Assembly: GCF_030864355.1 (NCBI RefSeq)
Contig: NC_083394.1
Span: forward strand, 1,550,001 to 1,614,000
DNA length: 64,000 nt
Direction of reading: 5' to 3'
Source of the DNA: Cutaneotrichosporon cavernicola
Taxonomy: Eukaryota; Basidiomycota; Tremellomycetes; Trichosporonales; Trichosporonaceae
Every line of letters starts with the position of its first letter. Within the stretch, counting starts at the first letter, position 1. The position numbers and the translations under genes are program-made. The notes beneath the pieces were generated by a model. It saw only the letters and a program-made list of their open reading frames with translations. It ran no database searches and was not told the DNA's origin. This document shows, piece after piece, positions 1 to 10,441 of this stretch.

Positions 1-1729
1 CAACTGCGCGACTCGTCCGGCAATCTTGCACAGCTTGGTGAGCGCGACGAACCCGCTCATCGTGCAGTCCGGCTTTTCCTCTGGCAAGTTGCCTGCCTCC
101 TCAGTGAGCGCGTCACCGAAGCTGTCGATCGTCGCGTCGTCAACGGCTGCCGGGTATGCCAAGTCGATATCCGCATCCTCCACACAAAGGGGGCGTCCAA
201 GGGTGATCGACACGAGACTGGTTTCAGCACACTCTGGGCGTGAGAACTCACCGCTCAAGGCCGTAAACTGCCCACCACGCCCGGGCGCCCAGCTGCTTAA
301 CCTTGAAGCTAACCTTGAAGCGCGGGGCGGAGCGGTGCAAACCAATGTCCTGTGCAATGCGCAGCGCCTGGCTCGCCAGAAGCCAGCTCATCGGCATCGA
401 GTTGACGGCCGCCTGGAAGGCAGACAGGAGCGTCAGGCATTGCACCTGGTAGATATCGATCTCGCCAATGGACGAGTAGTGCAGCACCTGGGCGCGCTCG
501 AACCAAATAACGCCCGCTTCGGCCTCGCCCGGCTGCGGCGAGTCCTGGTCAGACAGTTCACCGTTACTGAGCTTGGCGCGCATGCGCTGCCATGCCGCCG
601 AGGTCACGAGGACACGCTCGCCCAGCGCGAACACAGCGAAGACGACGCTCATAAACTGCGGAAGCATTAGCTCTGGCTGACATTATCTCTGCGCCACCGT
701 TCGGACCGCCATCGTCAGGTGAAACCCGAACAAAGCGCGAGCGTACGGCACGAAACGTTCAGGGCGACGACTCTGCAAATAGAAGCTGGTACTCACGCCT
801 GCGCGGATGTTGCTGAAATCGCCTGCGTCGACCTTGTCCATGAGGCTCTTGAAGCGGCGTCTAAAGTCGTGCTCGAGAAGCACAGGCAGCACTGGGTGCA
901 CTTCTGCGAAGAAGGCGTCGACCATGCGCTCCGAGTCAGCCCGGGGCGGGAACGTCACCTGGTCGACACCAGGGATGGCGCGGATTACGCCGGCCCCAGC
1001 GACAGGCGCAAAATAAGGGTGAGACTCGGGCGGCGACTCCCCTAACGCGTCTTGGTGTCCGTCACCGTGGATGTTGCCGTACTTGACACGGCTGGGAAGG
1101 TCGCGGTCTCCCGAGAACGAGTCCATGAGGGAGAGGGCCGAGCTGCCCCCGATCCAGCGATAGTTGCCGTGCTCGTCGGTCAGGAAGCGAGCGCTCTCCT
1201 CGTCCTCGTCGTCCGCTGGCGACGGCAATCGTGAGCGTATTAACGGGGCATCGTCACTCTCGGGGTGGCCGCCCGCCGCGGCGAGCTTGGCAACGTCAGC
1301 CGGCAACTTGCCGCCCGATGCCTCAAACGCTGTGAGGAGAGGGAGCAGGCGTGCCTGCATGGCCTCGAGCTGTTGGACGCGACCCGAGAGGTCCTGGACG
1401 TACGCGCGCGAGTAGGCTGCGCGATCGCGGGTCGGCTGGTACTCGCACTCGGCGCCGCTCATCGTGCACTGCTGGCAGGCTGCATTGCCGCCCGCGCCAG
1501 TCGCTGGGCCGGGAAGGCACTTGACCTTCTTCTGTCGACATGCGCGGCAAGCGGCGAACGCGCGTACCTTTGAGAGGTCGCCGGCGCCCCCGGTCCCGCC
1601 AGCGGGCCCGGACATGCCTCGAGGTGGTGCGTCTTCGCGAGGGCGCTTCTTTTGCTGCGGGCGTGCCGGGGCTGGCTGTTGAGATGTGGATGGGCCAGCT
1701 GTTGGGTTGACAAAGCGGCCCGGATCCAT
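1..1729 (-). CDS. Zn2Cys6 fungal transcription factor (partial, runs off left edge)
   Basis: N-terminal part of a fungal binuclear zinc-cluster regulator, expected to bind DNA in the nucleus. After a disordered Pro/Gly-rich start, six cysteines lie at residues 61, 64, 71, 85, 88 and 95 (CRACRQKKVKC, then CQQC), with an unusually long 13-residue loop between the third and fourth. A probable coiled-coil linker (SGRVQQLEAMQARLL) follows. The fungal-specific regulatory domain is recognised from VVFAVFALGERVL and from LGRPLCVEDADIDLAYP. Modelled exons are 797-1729, 252-655 and 1-217. The 34-nt intron 218-251 is clear. The one at 656-796 is less certain, because a shorter intron starting near 702 would keep about 30 more residues. 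The ATG at 1727-1729 is the first of the open frame. The C-terminus lies outside the window. The target genes cannot be told. Confidence 0.88.
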
Positions 1730-3022
1730 GGTTATGTTTGCTAGTCCTAGCGTCTTGTGCTTTGACGGCTGGAAACAGGGCGTCGAGCCGTATCAAACCT
1801 TGTGTGGGTGAGAAAGAAGCAGTGGTCGAGCAGTAAAGGATGGCTTTGCAAATGTTGAACTGGGATGGTGAAGAGGGTAGGGTATGACGGAGGGTGAGGG
1901 GGAGAGGGGGGGCCAAGGTGCTGAAAGGGGGAGGAGGGGCGGAAGGTGCACCACGAGGGAAATCTAAAGTTGTGGAATTTGCGGGGTACCAAGCGCCAGA
2001 GGTGCGGGATGGCCAATGTACAAGTCAGTCGACCAAATCAGTTCAAGGAAAGATGTAACCGAGTGGAGAGAGTGAAGAGAGTAGTGGGAGTGGGAGTACA
2101 AGCTGAGGAGAAATGTGTCAAGTAACGTCTGATTCTGCCCAACGGTTTTGGTAAGGACTCTAAGGTACAGTGTTGTGAGGTGGGCTTTGACTTGGCTTGA
2201 CCTCGTGACCACTCAGTCTATTTGGTGTTGGTGGGTGCTCCACTTTGGCAACCTCTTGCCGCCCACTCACTCTACCATTCCTAACCACTCCTGACAATAC
2301 CTAGCGCCTCTTCCCGCTGTACACGCTGATATCCTCCATGTTGACATTTCAAACCCCACAACTGTATCAGATGCATGCATAGGCACTCTTCCTTGCTTCC
2401 ATCTTCCATCTTCCTTCTTTCATCTTCCAACCTCTGCACCTCTGCTCACTGACACTCATGCAATCTCACAGACCAGACAGTGACACACACATACGTGAAT
2501 ACTCAAAATGCATCCGAACGACGTAGCTGCATCGCTGTTAGGCCTCAAACAGACAACGTAGGCATATCCCCAGCTTCGGTCATGACCGAGAAGCAAAGAC
2601 AAGCTCTGCACACGACACGATCAGACGTCTCCCCTTCTAGTATCCATATCCATGATCCATGACGTGCGCAGTGTCGATGCGTCGCTCCTCGGGCAGATAT
2701 CTAACCCGGATCGGGAGAGATCTTGGCACTTCTCCGCACGTCTGCACGTCCGCACGTCCGAACGTCCGAACCTCGCCCCGCGCTCCGCAGTCTGACAATC
2801 ATGGGATCCGCTTCACCATCCGCCCGAACATGCTATGATCACTTTCCGCATACGCCGCACAGCTATCCCCAATATTACTAAACCGAGGCAGAGGGGAGAG
2901 GAAGATTGATCACCGCATCCGCAGCCGTCTCGGCGCGCCGAAAGCGGAAATGTGCGCTCACTCATCGGTTGCTTCAGACTTGAGACATTCATAGTCGTCT
3001 ATGGTGAAAACGCGAGCTATCT
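1730..3022. other. Intergenic: upstream of Zn-cluster gene, downstream of glutaredoxin
   Basis: No supported gene. The stretch next to the transcription-factor start is rich in C/T on the minus strand, and a CTTCC/CATCTTCC-rich stretch lies at about 2390-2436. The short open frames here have no codon bias or recognisable domain. It probably holds the regulator's promoter and leader and the glutaredoxin 3' end. Confidence 0.5.
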
Positions 3023-3685
3023 CTAGCCCTGGATGCGCTTCTTGATTTCGGCGGGCGAGAGCGCCTGGAGGTCGCTGTCTACTTGTCAGTACGATTTGGC
3101 GCTGGCCACTCACTGCCGCCGATGAACTGCTGCTTGAGCCAAATGGAAGGGACAGTGCGCTGCCCAGTCTTCTCGGCAAGGTACGCCTGGATGTCGGCGC
3201 CGTCGTCCATCTCGTCCAGCTCGTAGACCTTCATCGCGTCGGTGTACTGGTGAAGGACGTTCTTGGCGCTACGGCAGTACTGAGCGGGCGTTAGCGTCGA
3301 TACGGTAAGGTCAGAAGTCTGAGACGAGCTATAATCTGATCAAGTCGAGGTTCAAGGTATAATCAAGAAGCACGCAGTGACCAAGATGACGGGGCGTCGG
3401 AAGCCTCTCCATCCGTCCGGCCTGCCTTGCCGCTTGTTTCGGCTTGACTGACGGGCGCGCTCAGAGCACAGAACGACTCACCGGGCAGTACGACTTGGAG
3501 AAGACCAGGACATCGTGCGCCTTGATCTCCTTCTCGACAAAGTCCTTTGCAGCTCCCATTTTTGCTGGGTCAACCTGGGTGGAGAATGAGGATCCTATTT
3601 TGAAGAGTTGAGGGGGGGTGCGAAGGTTGATAAAGTGTCGTTGGTTGGTGGTGGCGACGAGACGACGACTGGCGGTGAGGAACAT
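3023..3685 (-). CDS. Dithiol glutaredoxin (CPYC), possible dual mitochondrial/cytosolic
   Basis: Glutathione-dependent thiol-disulfide oxidoreductase of the classical class. Exons 3482-3685, 3114-3279 and 3023-3078 give 141 residues. The active site CPYC (residues 67-70) is split by the 202-nt first intron, between Pro and Tyr. The cis-proline motif TVPSIW and the glutathione-binding IGG follow, then the usual ending SPAEIKKRIQG. Two in-frame starts are visible. The ATG at 3683-3685 adds 42 residues rich in Arg, Ser and Thr, like a mitochondrial presequence. The ATG at 3557-3559 (MGAAKDFVEKEI) gives a standard 99-residue cytosolic glutaredoxin. Yeast GRX2 uses two starts in this way. Identity is firm; dual targeting is inferred. 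Confidence 0.93.
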
Positions 3686-6013
3686 TGGTCAGCGGTCTGG
3701 TTAGTTTGTGTGGACTGTTCGGTAGGGACCCGAGGTGCGACGAGGTGGAGGTCACTCCACACTCTATTTACTCAATTACTCATTCACCGGGATTTGCGCG
3801 CTTGGCGTCATAGCTAAGCGGCACAGTAAGCCGTAGACTTGGTCAGGCCTGCGTGGCCTTCTGACTGGTTAAGATGACACAGCCCAGCTGGGCCTTTGAC
3901 CTTTAAGCTTCTCCGGGAATCCATGGCTCCATGGTTCCATTAGAGCTGACGATATGCCACATGCAAACCACACGAGATACACATGGAAGACTCGTGGATG
4001 AGGATGGGCGGCTTTACCTGTTCTTTACACAGGATTGTGCAGCTTAGAGACCCGTGTGCAGTGTGCCTGTCCACTGATCTAATTGTCAAAGCCACAGTAT
4101 CCACATTCCCTTTGCATGCTCTCCAACCCTAACTGGTTGACTCTGCCGAGCTGCCGACATGCCAACACACCGGAAGGTAGCTATTATACCATGCTATATA
4201 CCGTCCAAATGAACTCAGGCACCCACAGACTTTCGGGTTCCTTGATGCGCTATGCGCTTCCAAGGGTTTAAACCTTTAAAGGGCCCAAACACCCCCACCT
4301 CTTCGTTACACAATGACACATGAGGGCAAAAGGGTAGGATTGCACCAGCTCCATGCAAAGTTTCTCCTTGCCTCCAAAAAGTTGCAGCTTAGATCATGAT
4401 ATTCATGTTCCCAACTGACGACGCGATGATTTCACCCACTTTGGATATCTTGCGTTGTTTCTCGGGCCCCATCATCTTGGCCATACCCGTCGCCTCACCC
4501 GATATGCGAGTGTCAATATGAATTGCACTACTACTTGAAAACGGCAAATGGGCTCAGAATACAGCAAAGGTGGGTTGGGGGTCAAGGCGTGGCCCCGAAA
4601 TTTGGGGTGCATAGGTTGAGCCATGTTATCAATTATCAAGTATTGGCCAGTCCAGGGACAGACCATCCGCGCTCAAATGACTCAACCAACTTGAACCGTG
4701 AAGCGCAGCTATTATGCCTTGGCCTCATCTCGTTAAAAGGGTTAGAAGCGGATAGACTCTGTCAGGTACAGTGGACCCATGTATTCCATGTAGATATGTA
4801 GAGACGCGTTCTGTCTGGCTGGTTAGCAACGGCGCCTCATTGATGGATACCGCGACTTCCCTGGCATACCTATCCTTTGTCCTTGAACCCGAGGGTGGCG
4901 CTGCCCAAGTCGGACAATTCGCAACCCCTCATCCCCAAGGGCCCCGAGGAGACAGGGGCGACATCTTCCTAGATCAGGATGCCGCTGCTCTGGCCCGAGA
5001 CACAACATGAGCTCCCCCACCCTCGACTCACCGCCTAGCCGCCTTGAAGTCTGGACGCTCAAAGCTTGAGGCCCGGAGGTTGGCTCTCTGTACCTCTATG
5101 CCTTCCTACCTCGATCTGCCTCGGCTGCTGAGCTGCTAAGCTTCGTGGATCATGGATCATGGATCATGGATCGTTTGTAATACAGAGGCACCAAGGGCGC
5201 TGGCGCCCTCCTTCCATTCCGGGCGGGCGGTCATATCGAGTGTCCAGATTTGGGGTGTTGTTGATCACTGGATCCGCTGGATCTGCCATGGTAGAGCGTG
5301 CAAGCGTGGTTGCCGCAAGCTGGCCGATATAGATGTACACAGCCTGGACTGGGGCGCAAGCTAACAATCAACCCCGTCTCGCTACCTATCTATCACTCCT
5401 CTTCACTACCTCTCTTCTCCACGTCGCTTGCACTATCACTCATCCACAGCCAGGCATTTCTCAAACCCTCAACGTAGTCGTCGTCACCCCAATTCCGCAT
5501 AGCGATAATTTCCAGCGACCTCCACTTTCGACGTCCACCCCCTCTCCCTCCCTCCCTTTCCCTGGCTTGTCGACTATTGCCCAGCTGTCGAGCTGTCCAA
5601 TCCGCACAACTCCAGCCATTATCATCAACACACCCAGCGCCCCGCGCGTCCAAGCGTGTAACGCACCACCTCCCTCTTGGAAGTGGCCAAGCGTCCAAGC
5701 GTACGAGTCATGATGACTGCTGATGTTGGGTCTGAATGTGGCTCGGTGGCGGATTCCCTGCCGCACAGACTTGAATCCCTCTTGCCCCAAGTCCAAGTCA
5801 CAGTGAGCCTTCCTGTTTCCAGTAATATTACAGTCATGGCTAGCATGATCTGGCACTCGAGAACACTTTAGCTGACACATTCTTCCCGCTTTCCCTCTTC
5901 CCTCTTTCCTCTTCATTCGACCCTCAACCTCACACACACACTCTCTATTTCTGGTATCACCGGTATCACTGGCCTCGTTCTCATTCTCGCACCTTCGTCG
6001 CACCTTCCTCTCC
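3686..6013. other. Intergenic, about 2.3 kb, no supported gene
   Basis: Divergent region between the glutaredoxin start and the Rho-GEF. The open frames here are short, overlap on both strands and match no family I recognise. A small tandem repeat lies near 5147. From about 5880 to the Rho-GEF the plus strand becomes rich in C and T, as in fungal promoters and leaders. I see no RNA gene. Confidence 0.45.
5147..5172. repeat. Short tandem repeat, unit GGATCAT
   Basis: Three perfect heptamers GGATCAT followed by a partial fourth copy (GGATC), inside the intergenic region. It is a simple microsatellite-type repeat with no sign of function. Confidence 0.9.
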
Positions 6014-6025
6014 ATGACCACCTAA
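6014..6025 (+). promoter_or_regulatory. Minimal upstream ORF (Met-Thr-Thr-stop)
   Basis: ATG ACC ACC TAA lies upstream of the Rho-GEF. It is the last ATG in any frame before the ATG at 6648. If the transcript starts upstream, this four-codon frame could reduce scanning to the main start. Transcript evidence is lacking. Confidence 0.35.
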
Positions 6026-6647
6026 CGCGCTCAACACACCCAACGTGCTCAAACACAACGCACACCCCTCCGCTCTCAACATCTTACCCTTCCCGCACTG
6101 CTCTTTTCCTCACTCCTATTCGACTATCCAGTTTCCCCGCCAGCACGAGCCGGCCACCCAATCGCTCAAGGCAACTGGGCTCTCTCACTGCCTAATCGCC
6201 CAAGCCTTCCCCGCACCGCCTGTCGACGCTCTCGTATCGCCTAGCATCACGGGTACCGAGCAGCCGCTGGCGGCCACCTGTTTCCAGTTGCCCCTGACGT
6301 GCGAGACCCCAGACCGGTCTGCGACTCCACGCCCGCCCCGACCACCACGCCGTGTATACACCAACCAAGACCAGCACCAGCACCAGCACGAGCTCGATCT
6401 GCACTCCTTCCCCATTCAGCATTCCCATTCCCAAGTCACGTTGACGAATTTCTCACATCCTTGCTCGCCTGACCTACACCGCTCCCCTTCCCCTTCATCA
6501 ACCATCACATCCGACTCTGTCAATTCGCGTTCCTCGACCATCTCGTCATCACGAGCATCACTTGTATCGGAGACAATCCTCACTCCGGGGCAGTGCCCCA
6601 GCGACGAGAGCGACGACCCCAGCCACTTTGCCTTTAGTGTCCACAAC

Positions 6648-9361
6648 ATGACGTCTGGGACGTTCTCCACTTCACCTCCGCAGTCAATCGTCTGTACAAC
6701 AGACGACGAGATGGCTGCGCCCGTGTGGTTGTCGTCATCCCTGGCTGGACGCCACCACAATCACAACCTACTGCCGTTTGCCGCAAACGAGCCCAAGGAC
6801 GCCTTCACTTCTCCCCACAACCCCCACCGGGCCTTCTCGGCCGTTCCAGAGTCGTCGTCACGGTCCATGTCCCCTTCTTCCTTTTGCTCTCTCACAGACT
6901 CTTCCCCGGCCCCTGCCTCCAGTTCTGACCACTCGTACCACTCGGAAGGCAAGCCGGCGATCCGCATCACTGAGAGCTCTCGTGGTGCTCCCAAACTTTC
7001 ATTCACTCACGGTGGCGAAAGCCTTCTTGGTCCCCCTCTGCCTCCTATTTCGCGTGCAAAATCGCCATCCGGGGAGGACTCTGCCTCAACGGTGACTGGC
7101 CGTGAGGGACGGCATGGCGCATCGCCTTCCCCGACTTCGCGAAAACGCCGCCTTGACGCACTCCGCAACCTCGTCTCCAACCTCGACTTTGCCCAGCCGT
7201 GGAGTGTCATCGAGCAAGCTGAGCAGGCCAACGACGGGCTTTTCTGGTCCTCCTCCGAGAGCTCTCCGCCTCCCCAATTGAACCGCCTCTCGCTTGGAAG
7301 CTCGTTTGACGCCGAAGAGGTGTCGATCCTCGCAAGCGAGAGTGTCGTCTCCTTGCCGTCCATTGACGGTACGGACAAACGCAACTCGGGCACCTGGCCG
7401 CGGTCTCGCCGCTATAGCCGGTCAATGGGCGCATTAGTCGACAGCCTTCCTCGCGAAACTGTGGCCAAGGGGCCCAAGTCGCGTCGCAGCATCATCGCAC
7501 CCGAGCGCCCCGTGATTCCTCCACGTACCTCATCGCGCCCCGTTCACACGCCCACGGACGCTGTGAACGACAAGAAGCCTCTTCTTCGGCTGAACCTCCT
7601 CGACAGCCCTAGACCCACGTCGCTACACCGCAATGGCTCAGCTCTCCGCAAGTCGACATCTCAGCGTCCCATGGGTAGCCCCCGCGAACTTCCACGGCCG
7701 CGGCAGCGCAAGGAGTCGTTCGGAGTGGTGTACTCTGGGTACAGCAAGTCGCTGCGCCCAACCACTCCGCGCCCGCGCGACAACCCGACGTCATGGCGCC
7801 AGTCTCTCCACAGCGACTACATCTACGACCAGGTCGCGGGCGGCCCAGACGGAGCGATGGAGGTCAAACGCCAAGAGATCATGTGGGAGATGAGCGAGAC
7901 CGAGGCAGCCTTTGTGCGCTCTTGTCGCGACGTGATTCGTCTGTTTGTGGCCCCACTTCGCGAAGCCCAGGGCGACTGGATGAAGGGTCTCCCAGCGGGG
8001 GTGTGCGACCTCTTCGAGGCTCTCGAGGCTATTCATATCACGCACACGGATATCTCGACCGCGCAGCAGATCGCTCGCCGCAGATCCGATGTCGTCGAGA
8101 TCGCTGCCTTTGTTGACCAGTTCGAGACGTGGGTCGCCCGCCTTGCCGTGCACGAGCGATACCTCATGCTTTTCAACACGGTCGTCGCCCAGATCGAGGA
8201 GGCGGCCCGTGACCAGGCCAGCATTTTCGGCGAGTTTCTTCGCCTCCAAACCCGCGACAAGGCCCTTGGATCGCTCTCGTTGGGCAGCATGCTTCTCAAG
8301 CCAGTTCAGCGCATCACCAAGTACACGCTGTTCCTGAAAGTGAGCTTCGACAACGTAGGGCTGGTGCTGACTTTTAGCGTCTTCTTGCTGCCACCCCTTC
8401 GACGCACAAGTCCAACAGGGCTCTGCTCGGGCTCATTGCCTCGACAGAGTCGATCATCGGTCGTCTGGAGGCCTGCAAGGCTCGTGAGGATGACTTCCTT
8501 CAGCTCATCTCGCTTGAGGAGCGCCTTGACGACCTGCCTGGCAATTTTGACATTGCCATCCGTGGCCGCAGACTGCTCGCCCACGCGCAGGTGGTCCGCG
8601 CTAGTCGCGAGTCGCTGGGCGCCGCGATGGGAATGCCGCGATCGGTGAGCGTGCGTTCGCTCAAGGCGACAATGGCAGCCGTCCCCAGCTTCTCGTCCAT
8701 GAAGATTTCCCAGCCGTCGTCACGCACGCCGTCCCGTGGCCCATCCCGCGCCCCGTCGCGTGGAGCATCTACTGACAGCGAGCTTCCTCCGCTTCACTCA
8801 AGAGGCCTTACGACGTCGCCGTCGTCTGGCACTTCGTCTATCAACTCGATCAGTGGGGCCGCCTCCCCTGCTCCTCATGACCACTCGTTGTCACGCAGTC
8901 CCTCGTACTCTTCGTCGTTAGCCGACACTTCTCGGCCCAACATGAACATCAAGCTGAGCTCGTTCCGCAAGCCTCGTCGCGACGAGATCCTCACCATGCT
9001 CGTGTTCAACGACATGATTGCCCTGGCTGCGCCGGTTCCCGACAAGAACCTTTTCAAGTCGCGCAAGGCCGAGGCTGCGCACCTGCGGATTCTCTCGGTG
9101 TACGATGGTGGCCTCGGCACAGTCGAGGAGCTGCGAGAGCTCGAGGCTTCGGGTGGTAACCCGCGGTCGATCGCGCTCACTATCCGTTCCCCGGGCGGCA
9201 ATCTCTGCACGTCGGTCTACTCGGTGTCGCCGCAGACTAGCCTGTCTCGCCGAGCTCAGCGAAGTGCAGCGCTTCCTGGACGCGGCCTTGAGACGCTGCA
9301 CCAACTGGTGGTAGCCATCCAGACGACGAGGTCGTCTGGCCTGAAGGAGGATGAGGTGTAA
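6648..9361 (+). CDS. Rho guanine nucleotide exchange factor (DH domain, PH-like tail)
   Basis: Predicted activator of a Rho/Cdc42-type GTPase, acting at the cell cortex in polarity or wall growth. Exons 6648-8339 and 8378-9361 are joined across a 38-nt intron, giving 891 residues. The first 400 residues are Ser/Pro/Arg-rich and disordered. A DH (Dbl-homology) domain starts near residue 405 (RQEIMWEMSETEAAFVRSCRDV) and includes the family hallmark LLKPVQRITKYTLFLK near residue 550. It continues across the intron to about 640. After a Ser/Arg/Pro-rich linker (SRTPSRGPSRAPSR), a PH-like region begins near 765 (SSFRKPRRDEILTMLVFNDMI). The start is uncertain: the frame stays open upstream to about 6045 without an ATG, so 6648 is the first AUG available. 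I cannot assign it to Rom, Bud3, Cdc24 or another subfamily. Confidence 0.85.
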
Positions 9362-9832
9362 GACAAGGAAGGAGCGTGCTAAACAAAACGAACACAATCA
9401 TGTCTCATATAGTGAATCCAAATCAGCCGCAGGTTGTGTTTTTATCGGGGTCTTGGGAAAGAATCCCAACGGTGATTTTGTTGTAGAAACGTCATGACGC
9501 CTCAAGTGATGCATTCCGGTCACTTGCATTTGGGGCGCGCGCCAATCTCCCGATGCCCTTTGGGTCAGGAGGTGGTTGATGGGGGCGGGAGTTGAGAAGC
9601 GAAACAAGTGAGATCACGCGGACGTGAGACTGGGGAGGGATCGAGAGACATGGTATCATGGGAAGGTAAAGGGAATAAGAATGTGAGTCGGTTGATTAGA
9701 ATTGAACGTTGTAATAGCAGGGCCTGGACCAATTGTTGTGTGTGGGTGGCATGTAATTGTGTGGTGACTGCAGTGGCCATGGTTGGGTGGCCTTGTGGGG
9801 ATTGCACCCCTGTCCGCCTATGTCCGCCTTCC

Positions 9833-9867
9833 TCTCTCTCACTCTCTCTCTCTCTCTCTGTCTCTCT
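9833..9867 (+). repeat. CT-rich microsatellite
   Basis: Nearly uninterrupted CT dinucleotides, broken only by single A or G bases, about 600 bp upstream of the SH3-protein start. Polypyrimidine tracts of this kind are common in fungal promoters. Confidence 0.85.
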
Positions 9868-10049
9868 TCATCTATCCCTACTCCATTCCATCCCATCCAT
9901 CCACAACACTCCCTCTCTCAAAACAAACTCGTCTCAACAACTCCCCGCTCTCTTTACACTCGTCTCATACTCTTCGCAGCCGACACCGCGTCACCCACTG
10001 TACTAGACTCCGAGCGGAGGCAATAGCCGGATCCTGATAGCGCGTGCCT

Positions 10050-10070
10050 GTCTGTCTGTCTGTCTGTCCA
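10050..10070 (+). repeat. TGTC tetranucleotide repeat
   Basis: Five tandem copies of a TGTC/CTGT unit, about 370 bp upstream of the SH3-protein gene. A plain microsatellite. Confidence 0.85.
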
Positions 10071-10441
10071 CCCACCTCGCAACGCTGGACTCGCCGGTTC
10101 GAGACAGCGTCCGAAACTACGATACTGCAAACCATCTAAACACCCATAAAACGCTTCGTCCCGTGGCCAACCCCATCGGCGCGACCGCGGGTGCACTCAC
10201 AGCGCTGCTCCCTCGCGTCACGTCCACAAACCCTGCACTTTACAACTGCCAGACTGCCAGCCACAACTTGGCTGCGGGCGCCGAACATTCTCCCACACGT
10301 GTTCCGCGTGCTCCACTACTCGCTTACCGGCGCTTTCGACAGCAGCGTCCCCACTCCCCCATCTAGTCCTCTCGGTCTTACGACTACAGCCTGCCCTCCC
10401 GCGCACCCACGCGTACGCGCCACATTCCCACTGCGCCTGGC

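Larger units (their letters stand above)
9362..10441. other. Intergenic between Rho-GEF and SH3 gene, with microsatellites
   Basis: About 1.1 kb without a supported gene. It holds a CT dinucleotide run at about 9833-9867 and a TGTC tetranucleotide run at about 10050-10070, both probably in the promoter or leader of the SH3-protein gene. The rest is C/T-rich. Confidence 0.5.

Noticed and set aside
6045..6047. GTG as start of an 867-codon Rho-GEF frame
   Set aside because: A GTG start is not expected in a nuclear fungal gene. The first AUG is at 6648. The extension is noted as a finding instead.
10085..10110. GGTTCGAGAC, resembling a tRNA T-loop
   Set aside because: No acceptor stem, D-arm or anticodon arm can be formed around it, and it lies beside a TGTC microsatellite.
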